Source: Rotaria socialis (lineage: Eukaryota; Rotifera; Eurotatoria; Philodinida; Philodinidae). From it: a stretch of DNA of 64,000 nt. The stretch's first letter is position 1. The number at the start of each line of letters is the position of its first letter. Shown in pieces: positions 39,430 to 53,100 of this stretch. Where the stretch lies: the NCBI GenBank assembly GCA_905331475.1, contig CAJNYU010002057.1:1-64000 (forward strand), given 5' to 3'. The notes below the pieces were generated by a model that searched no databases, had not been told where the DNA came from, and saw only the letters and a program-made list of their open reading frames with translations. A program made the translations under genes and the position numbers.

Positions 39430-42400
39430 ATGCAAACGGAAAATAAAAAAAATAATTTGGTAGATACCGATATTGGTGGAACAACAAATCGTCGGTCAAA
39501 TATTGAATTAATTAATCAGACAACAAATAATCATATCGTCGATAGATATATATGTGGAACAAGAGTGGTACGTGGTCCTGATTGGAAATATGGAAAGCAA
39601 GACGGTGGAGAAGGACATTGCGGAACGGTAAAATCATTTGAAAATGAAGAAAACAATGAACAACAAGAAGTGACTGTTGTTTGGGATCATGGTGAAGTTG
39701 GTAGGCATTATCGATGTCGAACACATTTCGATTTAAGAGTATTAGATAATAGTGCAACGGGTAACACTTGTTCCATGTAAATCAACTCTAATTTTATATA
39801 TGATATTGAATAGGTATTTTTCATGATAATTCCGTTTGCTCAGGATGTGGACAAACTCCAGTATATGGTTAGTAAAAGAAAATTGGTGACTAAATCAATA
39901 GTTATGAATATTTATTATTTTAGGTATTCGCTGGCATTGTGGTGATTGTCCGAATGTTGATCTTTGTTCTATGTGTTATCATGGTGATCGACATAATACT
40001 CGTCATCGATTCTGTCGTATTGCAACTCCACATGGCGAAAAGTAAGTCATATGCATATGTATATGTGTATATATATCGCATCATCTAATTGTTAAATATT
40101 GTTATACGTTCGTTACTTACTTCATGCTTTTCGATCGTTTGTTTGATAGATTTTTGCATGGTAAGTTATAATGCTCGTGTCTGCTCTGATTTAATCATGA
40201 ATGTCAAAATAACTAAACTTTATGCTTTTAGTTTTTTTTTTACTTTAAATATTTTTCTATTTCATTCTGTTTTAGAATTCTAATTGATCCAAGACGAAAA
40301 TCAAAAAAATTAGCCTATCGTGGACTTTATCCTGGCGCAAAAGTTTTTCGTGGTGTAGATTGGAACTATGGTGATCAAGATTCTGGAGAGAAGAAAAGTG
40401 GTAAAATTATTGAAATTCAAGATTGGTCAAAAACACATCCACGTAGTGCAGCTTATGTAGTTTGGGATAATGATCGAGAGAATTTGTATCGCGTAGGATT
40501 TGATGGGATGGTAAGGAAAAAATGAATTGATAAACAAAAAAATGAAATATACCATTTCTTCGATTTTAGATTGATTTACGTGTTCTATCACCAGGAAAAG
40601 GTGGCTATTATTATCCTGATCATGCTCCATCACTTGGTAAAAATAATTTTTTTCATATTTTTCTCATTGAGTTTTTATTGTTTTTCTTATTAGGTGAAGC
40701 ATATTATGCTCGAGAAACTTTATCCACTGGATTAACACATGAAATGTATCAACAATTTCAAGTGGGTGACTATGTTAATATTGATTTAGAACTTGAAATC
40801 GTTCAATCACTACAGCATGGTCATGGTGGTTGGACCGATAATATGTTTGAATGTTTGGGTACAACAGGTGCAGTTCAAAGTCTTGATGAAGATCATGATG
40901 TTGTTGTTGCTTTTCCGAGTGGAAATCGATGGACATTAAATCCAGCTTTGTTAACCCGAGTTGAAATAACGCCCGAACAAGCAACAGCTATGCAGCGACA
41001 AAAAACAGCTGCCAATATAGCAAGAACAACAGCTTCTGCAGGACTTACTCAAGCATTGAAAGTCGAAGATATGGTTCAAATTTGTAGTGATTTAGAAAGA
41101 ATTAAAATATTTCAGCGGGGACATGGTGAATGGGCTGAAGCTATGGTGCCAGTAAGTTTAACATAGGATTGTGATTTTTTTTATCGTTATTTATTAATTT
41201 TCATTATAGGCACTTGGAAAAGTTGGTCGAGTTGTTCACGTATATGCTGATGGTGATGTTAAAGTGCAAGTTGGTGGTGGTTGTTGGATTTTCAATCCGC
41301 TTGCTGTTACTAAAGCTACAACGTCGTTTGGTCTAGATGATGTTCCTGAAGGTAAATATCAGAAATTATTCTCAAATTTTAATTCAATACTCAAAGGAAA
41401 ATAATTTCAAGTCATTTTTGCCTCTTGTTGTTCTATGTGCCATCATTTTTGTAATCTTGTTATTTCTTTAGAACGACTTAATGCCATGCTGAAAAAGTTA
41501 TTCAGTGCACAAATTACCGGTGACGTTCATGAAGAACTAGTCAAAGCAGCAGCCAACGGTAATATAGCAGTTACATTATATGTAAATTATCTTCTTACAT
41601 TTATGTTCTATTTTTAGGTGATACTAGAAGAGTAGAAGAATTAATCAAACGAACTAACGTTGATGTAATTATTTCTAAAGATTAAAATATATAACTTATA
41701 TTCTAAATTACCTGCTAATCATTAGGTCAACGGTATTTTTGCTGGTCATACACCGTTACAAGCAGCAGCTCAAAATGGACATTTAGATATTATTCGTTTA
41801 CTCATTCAACATGATGCTAATTTAGAAATTGAAGTACATAATAATAATTTCATAGAGAAAAATAAATGCGATTGTTTTAAATATGTCATCTAGGATAAAG
41901 ATGGCGATCGAGCTGTACATCATGCTGCATTTGGTGACGCAGCAGAAGTATTAGAATTACTCGCAAAATCTGGTGCCGATTTGAATTCTCGAAATAAAAA
42001 ACGACAAACACCATTACATATTGGTAAATTATTCTTTATAATTTCATTAAGAACTTTTTCCCACGAGGCAAAACCATAACAAAAAAAAAGAACTGAAAGA
42101 ATTTCAGCTTATGATGACCTTGACATCTTCTAAAATAGGGATGCGTCAAAAAAGCAAACCTATAATCTATTATTCTATTAAGATCTATCATAAGTCAACA
42201 AGTAGTTGTCCATTGAATTTGAATAAAAATACATCAAGTGTATCATTTTCTTTCTATCGATATTAATGCATGATTTCTATTTTATTCTAGGTGTTTGTAA
42301 AGGCCATTTTGATGTATGTAAAATTCTTCTATCAAATAATGTTCATCCTGGCATACAAGATTCAGATGGTGATACACCATTGCATGACGCTATATCAAAA

Positions 42401-45400
42401 CGTCGTGATGATTTAATCATTATTTTACTTGAACACAATGCTGATGTAGCTACATGTAATAACAATGGTTTCAATGCAATTCATCATTCTGCTTTACGTG
42501 GCAATTCATCGTGAGTCATTATATCTTATCTTTGTTATTTCTTTTTTTCCGCATTGCTAAGCGAATAAGCGGTCAATCAGCAGGAGAATAGATAGCAGAC
42601 ACACACACACACACACGCACATCTGGACAGCAGTCTTCTTTTCCCATTTAACATAAACGTGTTGATTGACCGATTGAAAAACTAGACAACAAGCTGATTG
42701 TCTTTCCACATGTGTATTCTTTTTGCATAAATTTCGTTCGTTTTGATTTTCAGTTCTTTGATATAAGACATTATGAAGAAAACAGTTATTCTTCAATTTT
42801 TGTTTCGTGTTATTGTACTTTGTTTTGATGATGCATGAGAAAGCCCTCGGCATACTTCTATTACATTCCATAAGATACCTTTTCGATATGGTCTGTCTTA
42901 GAAGTACGAGTTGGAAACTTTCTTTATTCTTACTTACATATCGATAAGCCACTGTGAACGTGTAGAAGAATATGTACTGGAGTAGCGGAGAATAAAAAGA
43001 ATAAATACCAACGATTATATGTAGAATAATGCATCGCTCTTTTATATATATATGTATATATATACGCATTATTGATGATTCTTTTTTGTATGAGTATTAT
43101 ATGTATATGCAGTCTATTCTCGTACGTTAGAATACGTACTAGCGAATAGAAGAATCAGGATAATATTAATATCGGAGCTAAATTTGGCTAATACAAGAAG
43201 AAAAAGATGAGCACACGCTCGCACTTCTTCTGATTGATATATACATATATGCAGCAACAGGAAGTATTTTCGGCTGAAGAAAAAGAGAAAGAGAGAGAAA
43301 AAGACAACAGCCATAAAACGATGCCTTCTTTCCTTTTCTGTGATAGATAAGGATAAAAAGAAGATACCAAACAAGAGAGAGCAGCGCGAGAAAGGAAAGA
43401 GGAAAGAAAAGAAAATAATGAACAAACGATGATAACTGAACAGAAATAGATGGATGAATATCGTTTCCAAAACGAGAATAGATTGTTTCTAGAATAACAT
43501 TACTGTTCAGTTTACAATATACATGTATGATGCTGTTTCTAGATTTAGTAGAGATAGAGAACAGAAAAGAAAAGAATCCCCTTGACGAGAGAGACAACAA
43601 TCAGATCATCCATATGCATTTTCTTTTTATCTTGTATTCTACCAGCTGGTTAGCATCGTGCAAGCTGATCGTCATACCTCATCAATATTGCCAGCATGCG
43701 ACCTTTCACGCATATATATATATATATAAAGAACAAATAATTCATTATTAATAACATTCTCATCAATGAATAAGAGATATTAACAGTTATGCTGTGGTTT
43801 TTCTGAAATAAAAGATAAAAGCATTAATGAATATAATCGAAAATAAAGGCACAACATCATCTACTTTTTCTTGTATGTTCGTTTTCAAACATATACTGAC
43901 ATGAAGAGTGTGAGTGTCTGCGCGCAAACAGAACCGCAATAGATATTTTTCTTTTGCCTCTTCTTGTTTTTGCTATTGATTGAACGAGTATTTGCGTGAG
44001 GAAGAGCGAAAAATGCCTTTTTGGCGTTTTTTTTCTGGCTCCTCGTGCCGACTGTAACGAAATTATTCTCATCCTTTTTTTTCTATCGTCGCTGCCAGTT
44101 CCCGTTATTCAAACGTTTGCATATAAACTATTTCAGTGTTTCTAACAAACACGTGCTACTTATATCAACTCTATCTTTTTTTCATTTATTCTTGAAGATT
44201 AATCAATAGTTTTTCTTACGAGTCTATGTAAGGTAAAAGTTATATATATATATAATATCAAAGAAGATGTGCTCAAGCTGATCTATTTTTTTTTTTGGTT
44301 TTTAATAAATTACCTGTCGTTTCTCTGGCATGTAGTTGTTGTTGTTATCTTCTCAGATGAATTAATGGTTATATAGAAAAATATATGGAAATATAGCTAA
44401 GTAACAGAATATTTTAATGACTTTTGTTTTCAGTGCGATTGAACTTATACTTGCAAAAATTCAAAATCGGCAATGGCTTGTTGACGAGAAAAAAGATGAT
44501 GGTTTCACAGCTTTACATTTAGCGGCTCTTAATGATCATTGCTTTGTTGCTGAATTACTTATAACTAAAGGAAATGCATCAATTAATGTACAGAACAGTA
44601 GTTTACAAACTGCTCTTCATTTAGCTGTTGGTCGACAACATTTACAAATTGTAAATGTAAGAAGAATTCATTTGAGATTATTTCATTCGAAACAAATATA
44701 TTTTATTGCATTGCTCATTCGTAGTTATTATGCAGTAAAGCTGCTAATGTAAATTTAACTGACAAAGATGGTGACACATGTCTACACGAAGCTTTAAGAC
44801 ATCATACATTATCACAACTAAAACAGTTACAAGACGCTGGAGATGGTGGAAGAGTTTGTATTCATTTAAAGATAAAAACATTGAAACTAATTTTAATTTT
44901 TCCACTAGTTGACAAATATATTTACAAATTCAAATGGCTACGATAAAAGACCAAGTGTAGCTATTGCTTGCACGTTAGTTGCACACGGTGCAGATTTAAC
45001 TGCAAGAAATAAGAAAAATCAAAAGCCATTTGATCTATGTCCAGATCCACATTTGTGTCGAATGTTAACAGAAAAACACATGTAAATAAAACTATTTGAA
45101 ATTTGAATATATATATATATATATTTCTTCATGGATTTATTGATGTTTTTGTTTTTAGTGAATATAACCGTGAGAATAATTATGATCAACAAATAAAACA
45201 AAATAATACGTTCACTGAATGTCTTGTTTGTTCCGATAATGAACGAGATACATTATTTCAGCCATGCTCACATGTTGTTACATGTCATCTATGCGCTAGT
45301 CGAGTTAAGAAATGTTTATTATGTAAAGAAAATATACAATCAAGAATTAAAGTAAAAACAAAATATTTGTTTGTTTTCTTTTTCGAAATCTCGTTTGCTA

Positions 45401-45925
45401 TTTTTACGTTCATAGATTGAACAATGTAAAATGTGTTCTCAACGTAAAGCATCTGTGATGTATAAACCATGTGGGCATCTAATTGCTTGTGAAGGTTAAC
45501 CTAAATAATATTTAATATAAACATAATTGTTTATTTAAATAATAGAATGTGCTCGCCTAATGGAAAAATGTTTTGTATGTCGAGTGACGATTGATTCAAC
45601 AGTGTCATTCGTTGAACTTTGTTGTGGAATTAATGATAATACTTCACTAAAGTCCGAAGTACCATCAACAACAACAGCGGCAGCGGCAGCAGCAGCAGCA
45701 ACACCGATGTCATCAAATGAAGTTAGCGATACATTAGCTTTAGCTCGTTTACAGCAACAATTGCAAGAAATTCGCGAGCAAGTACATTGTCCGATTTGTA
45801 TGGATCGTTTAAAAAATATGGTCTTTTTATGTGGTCATGGTGTTTGTCAAAATTGTGGTGATCGTGTACAAGAATGTCCCATATGTCGAAAGCCTATTGA
45901 AAAATCTATTATTTTGTATACTTAA
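39430..45925 (+). CDS. MIB1: E3 ubiquitin ligase mind bomb, about 1057 aa, 18 exons
   Basis: Ubiquitinates Delta/Serrate ligands so they are endocytosed for Notch signalling. Exons: 39430-39760, 39814-39867, 39924-40041, 40276-40510, 40570-40636, 40694-41151, 41210-41351, 41472-41558, 41618-41664, 41726-41833, 41894-42023, 42291-42510, 44434-44656, 44725-44853, 44909-45081, 45159-45351, 45416-45494, 45546-45925; phases exact (3174 nt; human MIB1 is 1006 aa). Domains: MIB/HERC2 1 (about 36-105, [20 protein letters not shown]), ZZ finger (113-165, [19 protein letters not shown]), MIB/HERC2 2 (175-255, [13 protein letters not shown]), REP region (270-465), ankyrin repeats (470-810), and three RING fingers (about 862-900, 908-945, 1013-1047; the last HCPICMDRL...CPICRKPI). 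An eight-Ala run lies before RING 3. All metal ligands appear present, so the gene looks functional. Confidence 0.96.
42511..44433 (+). other. Giant intron of mind bomb between ankyrin exons
   Basis: A 1.9-kb intron where the gene's other introns are mostly 50-270 nt. It contains a (CA)n tract at about 42599-42616 and TA runs near 43050 and 43711-43728. Much of it is conserved in the decayed copy at 60.6-61.6 kb. It may be an old insertion or carry regulatory sequence; no terminal repeats or coding domain were recognised. Confidence 0.6.
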
Positions 45926-47293
45926 CCAAAAAAAAAGAAATAATTTTGTTTGTCTGTATATGCTCAATATTTTTATTTGTTTTGTGTAGACTTCTGTTGT
46001 GCAACAAATATGAAAATCATGTTTTAATGTCAATATGAATGTTTTAATTACTGTATTGGTTAATATATTTTAAAATTATTCAATCTCAATTGATATCATG
46101 TCTGTTAGACTACCAATCATTTATTTGATGGTATTGATGTCTAAACCATCAATAATAGAATTCGACTAGTAGCTATATCATTTTTATTAGCTTGTATCAG
46201 TCTCGATTAAATAAGATTTTTACTGAATAAATCCACGTAGAATATCTTCTTGTGCCAGAACTCACTCCCTAGTCTGTATTACCGGGGGAAAACTTCACCT
46301 GCTGGTTAGGACATACCCACACAATCATGTCTCGGATGGTGCTCTACACCGTGAATATCCTTATAAGATGTAAGCGATGTGATGGTAAATTCTTCATTCA
46401 TTCATTCATTTATATCAATATACTATAGGTCAATATGTTTTTTATTAGTTAAATGAATATCATAATCATTAGACAAGACAAGTTTTAAAACAACCTTAAC
46501 ACATGAATATAATTGTAAATGTTTCAAATATGTATCTATGTATAACACTATGAACAGATCAAAATGTTAACCATAATTATTAACATTTTCATTCAGCGAT
46601 ATAAATCTACATGAAAATAAATAACCAATAATGATTGATAATGTTAGTACTTATAAAATCGACAATTTTTATTAAAATTTAGGATACAATCTAATATTCA
46701 ATCACAACTAACCGATGATCAGGCAATTGTGTAGCTATTTTTACCAATATACTGTATGGTTCTAAGATGTCGTTTTAACTGTAGACGATAGAGAATTTTC
46801 TTATCTGAGAAAAGCCTCAACATCGAGCACTCACATTGAATTATGTTGCCTGAAAATGCTAATTATAATTTGCACACTAAAATTTTCACAATTTAGGAAA
46901 GCAATATAGTTTAGATGATAGTTCTAAATTCGTTGAACATTTCCGTAGTACTCTCTTCTCTCAGTTATCATGCTATTTCTCAAAAAGTTACATACAAGCT
47001 GAAAATTCATCAAAATGTTGATAGTAAATCGTATTTATAATTTTACTTTTTCTTACATTACGCTATTTCTTTAAACAATGAAATAATATATAATCCTAAA
47101 AGGTAATGTGTGCTTTATAGAGTTAGAAAATTCTCTATCCAATGAGTCTAGAACAAAGTCTTAGAATCTCATCAGCGTGCCCAAGAGCGAGCGAACAATA
47201 GTGCGCCATTTAATAATGTGGCTCACTTGTTACTTACTTTGTCAGTGCCATTCCCGACTGAATAGGCACGGCCGTAAACGACCGTATACGAAG
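45926..47293. other. Intergenic downstream of mind bomb
   Basis: Mostly AT-rich. A distinct, more GC-rich patch at about 46250-46410 (CTCACTCCCTAGTCTG...GTCTCGGATGGTGC) ends in a TTCA tetranucleotide run (46394-46409), which would suit a short retroposed element, but no tRNA-type boxes are clear. No gene supported. Confidence 0.4.
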
Positions 47294-48752
47294 CAGAGAT
47301 GTCCACAGGACAGGGTTACCCTGCCCTGAACAGGAACAGGGTAGGCCAGGGAAATTACAGGATAGGACAGGGTGAGTCCTTATACCCTGCAAAGTGAAAA
47401 ACCAGTTGTTTAGATTTCCGCTTTGAAGAAATTTTTCCTTTAGTTTGCAAGACTCAAAAATAAGAAAATAGACTCCAGAGAACGACACAAACTGATAATC
47501 AGAAGTTTCTCTATCTGACCTGGCCCATATAAGCCACGACCCGTTTCCACTGAAGCTGCTCAATCAGTAGTCGCCGGTTGACTCGCTTTTTACGCTCGAT
47601 AGGGACAAGCGTTTCATGAGTTTCCACACAAGCCATTTCGAAGTATTTGGTTCTATTCTCGTGATAATAAAATTTTTCTAAGAGCATCCTCATCAAAAAT
47701 TAACATATTCGTGATTTTTTTTCTGAGACTTATACCTCTTCAAGAAAATGTTCATTTCGCTTGAAGTTTTCAATATAGATCTATCGTTAGTTGAGATACT
47801 TTCCCTGAAAATATGAGCTCAAACTGATCGATTATTGATGAGTTGACCTCGAGCACCGGTAACATTGAAAAAATTCTGTTTTTTTGGTATTTTGTGGGTG
47901 TGCATTTTCATCTAGTAGATAATACTGGTGAGCTAAAATTTTAACCACAGAGATCTCGTTGACTAAGTCTGATAAAAAGTTTAGCTCTTCTGTTAGTCCT
48001 CATCGATTGGAAGCTGTTGTAAAAATGCGATTTTCATCAATATCATGGTGATGGAGAAATCACATTTTTCATGAGGATTCCATACAAAAATTAAACTAGC
48101 TGGAGAACTATATTTTTTACCAGACCTAGTCAATGAGATTTCTGTGGTTAAAATGTTAGCTCGCCAGTATTATCTACTGAATGAAAATGTACACCCACAA
48201 AATACAAAGAAAACAGAATTTTTTCAATGTTGCTGGTACTCGAGGTCAACTCATCAATAATCGATCAGCTTGAGCTCATATTTTCAGGCATAATACCTCA
48301 ACTAAAGATAGATCTACATTGAAAATTTCAAGCAAGATAAATATTTTCTTTAAGAAGTATAGGTCTCAGAAAAATCTAATGTCTCAAGAATGGAACAAGA
48401 TGTTTTGAAACAGTTTTCGCATGAATTCATCAAAGACTTGCATTTATCATCATAAAAGTATCGATTAAATCGACCACCACTGATTAAGAAGGGTCCATCG
48501 TGGCTTGTTTGCACTGGCTCTAAAACAAAAAATTGTTCTATGGTACAATGCGAAACATGTCTTTTTATTTTGAAATATATCAAAAAAAAACAACGTAGAC
48601 ACTATTTCAATTCAGCAGGGTACCTTGCCCTGCCCTGCTGAAAACCGACAGGTAGGGCAGGGACAGGGCGCATCTTAAATTTATTCATTTTTTTTTCAAC
48701 AGGGCAGGGCAGAGCAGACAGGGTGCAAAAAGTTGCCCTGTGGACATCTCTG
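47294..48752. mobile_element. Foldback, hAT-like non-autonomous element (about 1.46 kb)
   Basis: The ends are inverted: CAGAGATGTCCACAGG at 47294 and its complement, CCTGTGGACATCTCTG, at 48737-48752. Subterminal CAGGG/CCCTG motifs are repeated many times at both ends (47310-47395 and 48615-48735). Inside is a large imperfect palindrome, left arm about 47723-47985 and right arm about 48105-48369, with a loop of roughly 120 nt. The flanks share TATACGA(A/T) (47285-47292 and 48758-48765), possibly an 8-bp TSD, but offset by 1 and 5 bases from the TIR edges. The CAGxGxTGTCCA-type end and subterminal repeats fit hAT. No complete transposase is present. Confidence 0.75.
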
Positions 48753-50110
48753 GTGCATATACGATGTAACACGACAACATAAAAGATCAATTATCGGTCT
48801 AGTCAATATTACAAGATTTGCTTTTTTTGTCACTCTTAGGAATGCTTGTGATCTTTACGATCGATTGCATAGCAATCAATCAAAACCATCAAAAGACCAC
48901 TTTATTTAGTGAGTGGAATGTTAAATTTTACAAATAGAAATGAAATTTATTTGATCTCGATTGCTTACCAATTGTCTAATTATTACGAATAACAAAAATG
49001 ACTATAAATATCAATGCTTTTTAACGTTAGAAATCATTCCCCATCTTTCTTTCTCTTCTTCTTACATTCATGTATATTTTATTTTTTAACTATTTTAGCT
49101 TGCATTCATACTGGCTATTGTTCAATATCACAGGTAAGGATTAATTTTAGTTTTTTTAATTTATTTTTCGTTGTCTCAGCTTTTTATCCCATTTATTTAT
49201 TTTAATTTTATATGATAATAATAATTGTCTTTCTATTTTCATTTTAGTTTTAATTTTAGTTTTTCTATTTCTATTTTCTATTTTAGTAATACAAAAAAGT
49301 GAGTATACTTTGTATATTTGTATATTTTGTTACGTCCTACGGAGGCCTTCCATACATCGGCGTGAAACTGGCCAAGCCTATCTTGATGCCCATAGCACCT
49401 ACAGGCCGCATATAGTTCTCTCTGTTGTATCTTCTATAAACGTTAGATCTATGTCTGTACGTGAGGAGCCTTGGCTCTCTATGGCACCACCAAAGTAGTT
49501 GTTGGTCGCGCGAACAGCTATTAGCTGGTAAGGAAAAACAATTCTCATTCCAATCAAATTCGTTTCGTTTCGTTTCATTTCATCTCGATTTCTTCAACAG
49601 CAGAGTAAATATAATTACTTTCACTTATTTTATTCCAAAAAAATAAAATTAATTGTTATTTTTATGTTTTAGTTCCATTCAACAATTCAATTCAATTCAA
49701 TCAAAACAAAAACAAATGTAAGTATATATTTTTCCATTCTTGTGGTTTATTTTTATTGTAATTTAATTTTTTTTTGATTTTTAAAATAAACGTTATTCAA
49801 ATAACGCAAATTTTATTTTTTTCATTTAAATGATAAACATTTTTAAAAACACAATTTATTTTTCACTTTAATAATTAATATGTTTTGCGAAAAGAAACAA
49901 ATTCTTTTATTTAATTCATTTCTTTTCATTTAACAAATAAATAAAAGAAGAAGAAGAAGAAGAAGAAGAAAAGAAACATATGACGTAATTTTATATTTTA
50001 GCTTTTTTCTTTTCTTTGAAGCGAAAGAGTAAAAGAAGTTTTCTATTTTTTGTTCATTTATTTCAAAGTATAGAAAAAGAAACGAACAAAGAAAAAACAA
50101 TTCACAAGTC
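48753..50110. other. Intergenic with a GC-richer patch
   Basis: AT-rich, T-tract-laden DNA enclosing a compositionally different block at about 49320-49530, and an (AAG)n microsatellite at 49945-49970. In one plus frame the block reads YGGLPYIGVKLAKPILMPIA before a stop. No gene could be assigned. Confidence 0.4.
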
Positions 50111-53100
50111 TTATTCCATAGAAAATCGTTGAACACGATGATTATTCCAATCGGCGACATAGAGATTACCTTGTCGATCGAAAGATAAACCATAGGGGAA
50201 GTAAAGCTGATTTGGTCCTGCTCCTGAACCATTTCCACCCGCAACTACAGCGCCTTGTTTCTTGTCTCCTTGAGTCCAACGCATTACACGAGCGTTCCAC
50301 GAGTCTGCTACATAGAGTGTACCCAACGTATCAACGAAGATTCCTTCAGAATGAGACAATTGTGTCAGAGCACTTCCTGTTCCTTGTCCTCCAGCGACCA
50401 CAATACCTTCTTTTGCACCTTTATTCCATTTCGTTACACGATGATTCTCTTTGTCTGATACGTAGACATTTTGTTGTCGATCGACAAAGAGATAATGCGG
50501 GTAGTTGAGTTGATTAGTATCATTACCTTTGCCATTACCACCAGCTACAAGAGTGTAATTATTCTCACCCAATTGATATCGTCTTACTTCATGTTTTCCA
50601 CCGCCAGAGACGTAGAGATATCTCTGCTCATCCATTGCTAATCCCCAACACCCGATGTTGTCGATGAGTATTTCTCCTTGTGTTGTACCACTACGACGAG
50701 ACCATCGTACAACTCGGTGATTCTCTGCATCACAAATAATGAGACTATCCGTCTCTTTGTCAATTAATGCATCAGCTGGCTGATTCAATTGATGTAATCC
50801 ATCTCCTGCGCCTTTGCCACCAGCAACAACTTGTCCATTCGTTGTATCACCGTTCTTCCAATGCATGATACGATGATTCGAGTAGTCAGCAATAACCACT
50901 GTTTGATCATCATCAACAAAGAGACCACGAGGGAAGCTGAGTTGATTAGTGGCATTACCTTTCCCGTGACCTCCAGCAATAGTCACACCGTTCTGCTTCC
51001 ATTTAGCATTAGCAGGAATATTAACTAGAAGAGAAAACGTTTAAGAATAAAAGGAGATCTCTTTCTCTCTCTCTCGAGTATAGCTAGTATACGAAATAAT
51101 TTCGAAAGTATCGAGCAAAATTCTTTGAATGGATCATTCTTTTTTTTGGAAATTCCTTAGAATAAGTTTTTTCTATACTGAAAGATTATTCTATAGAATG
51201 AATATAGCATATCGTTCTCTCTAATGCTCTTTTTTTTACAATTATATCATAGTGTCTTGTTATGTTTAAAAGTGACAGTAGCGATGGAAAATATTGAAAT
51301 ATTGGACTTCATGTTTATGACGAAGAGATAGAAGCAATTACATCTCTAAATAGTTGAACTAAGAAACGAGAAATAAAATTGGAACAAAATAACATAAATT
51401 AATGTTTTTTGAAGAAGTACTGCCGTCGTTCGTTATGAGTGTACAATCTTATCAGTCAGTCTTAGAAGCAATACGGGAAAAAAAGTCTTTTAAGTTTATC
51501 GAACGCGTAATGAAAATAAATTGGTGAAATCATCTAATTTGGAAGTAGGAGTTTTCCGAGATCTTTCCACAGGAGAGAAATTAGAGAATGCCACAGAGCA
51601 TGTAGATGCTAAATTCGAACAGAAAGCTTTCAAAATTTGTCAGAATTACAAAAGATTTCGATTTGAACAACAGAAGAATAGTGTAGGAGTTGATCATTTT
51701 ATCCTCATATGATCTGATTTCATCTATTACTGGATAGGATTGCAATACTATAGTCCTAACTAGGAAAAGGTTTCCAAAAGTTGAAAGAACTTAATTTTTA
51801 TGTTTTTCTTAATTTAACAATACTTAATTGTAGTTCTCTTCGAATCTAGAGAAAAGTTGTCTTCAATTCTGAGGCCACGTGATACGAATCATTTTTTTCC
51901 CTTTTGTAGACATCTATAAGCTGAAACCTCATTTGAGCTTCTAATGAAAGAAGCTTGTAGTCTTTTGTTTTTATGAATTAGGAAGTTTGTGGTTGTATCG
52001 TTCTTCAATTCGTAGATATTTGATCTAATCCCAGCAACTATTTCATTGATGCAGTAGCAATAGAATTCATTAACGCTGGATTATTTTTTTGCGATAAATT
52101 GGGGATTTCTTATAATACCTTGCATTTTCGCTTACAAGAGAGTTAAAAAATTTCGAAAAACATTTTCTCATTTTGACAGAAGTCAGCTCGTAACTCATAT
52201 GACTTATAAAACCGTCAATAACTAAAATGACCTCATCGATGTAGATCATAATCATGTTAAGTTCCCATTGACGTGAACATGCCAATAAAGCAAAGCTAAT
52301 TTCGATTGTCCCGAGAATAGTTAAATAATACATGAAAATTGAAAAATCTTCAGTTGTTCTTATTCTGACAGTCAAATTACCTATAATATAAAATAACTAA
52401 GTTCATCAAGTTAAACTTTAGATATCCACATAGTGACATAGCATAAAAATAGCTACAGGTGTTCGATTCGAAATAAGAATTGAGGATGATTGAGAATAAT
52501 GATCTAAAAAGGTTACCTCCTTTTTGAATAGTTGTTGTAGTCGTAGTCGTAGTTGTAGTCGTAGTTGTAGTTGTAGTTGTAGTTGTAATTGAAGTGTTAT
52601 GGTTGTATCGTTCTTCAATTTGTAAATTTTTGATCTAATCCCAGCAACTATTTCATTGATGCAGTAGCAATAGAATTCATTAACGTTGGATTATTTTTTG
52701 CGATAAATCGGGGATTTCTTATAATACCTTGCATTTTTGCTTACAAGAGAGTTAAAAAATTTCGAAAAACATTTTCTCATTTTGACGGAAGTCAACTAGT
52801 AACTCATATGACTTATAAAACCGTCAGTAACCAAATGATCTCATCGATAGAGATCATAATCATGTTAAGTTCCCATTGACATGAACATGGCAATAAAGCA
52901 AAGCTAATTTCGATTGTCCCGAGAATAGTTAAATAATAGATGAAAATTGGAAAATCTTCAGTTGTTCTTATTCTGACAGTCAAATTACTCATAATATAAA
53001 ATAACTAAGTTTATCAAGTTAAACTTTAGATATCCACATAGTGACATAGCATAAAAATAACTACAGGTGTTCGATTCGAAATAAGAATTGAGGATGATTG

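Noticed and set aside
42557-43600. Minus-strand ORFs of 118-170 codons in the mind bomb intron
   Set aside because: Low-complexity Phe/Ser/Leu composition from poly-purine tracts; frames are not kept in the duplicate at 60.6-61.4 kb.
51521-51712. 63-codon plus ORF within the NHL gene's large intron
   Set aside because: No splice context, no domain, and composition of random AT-rich sequence.
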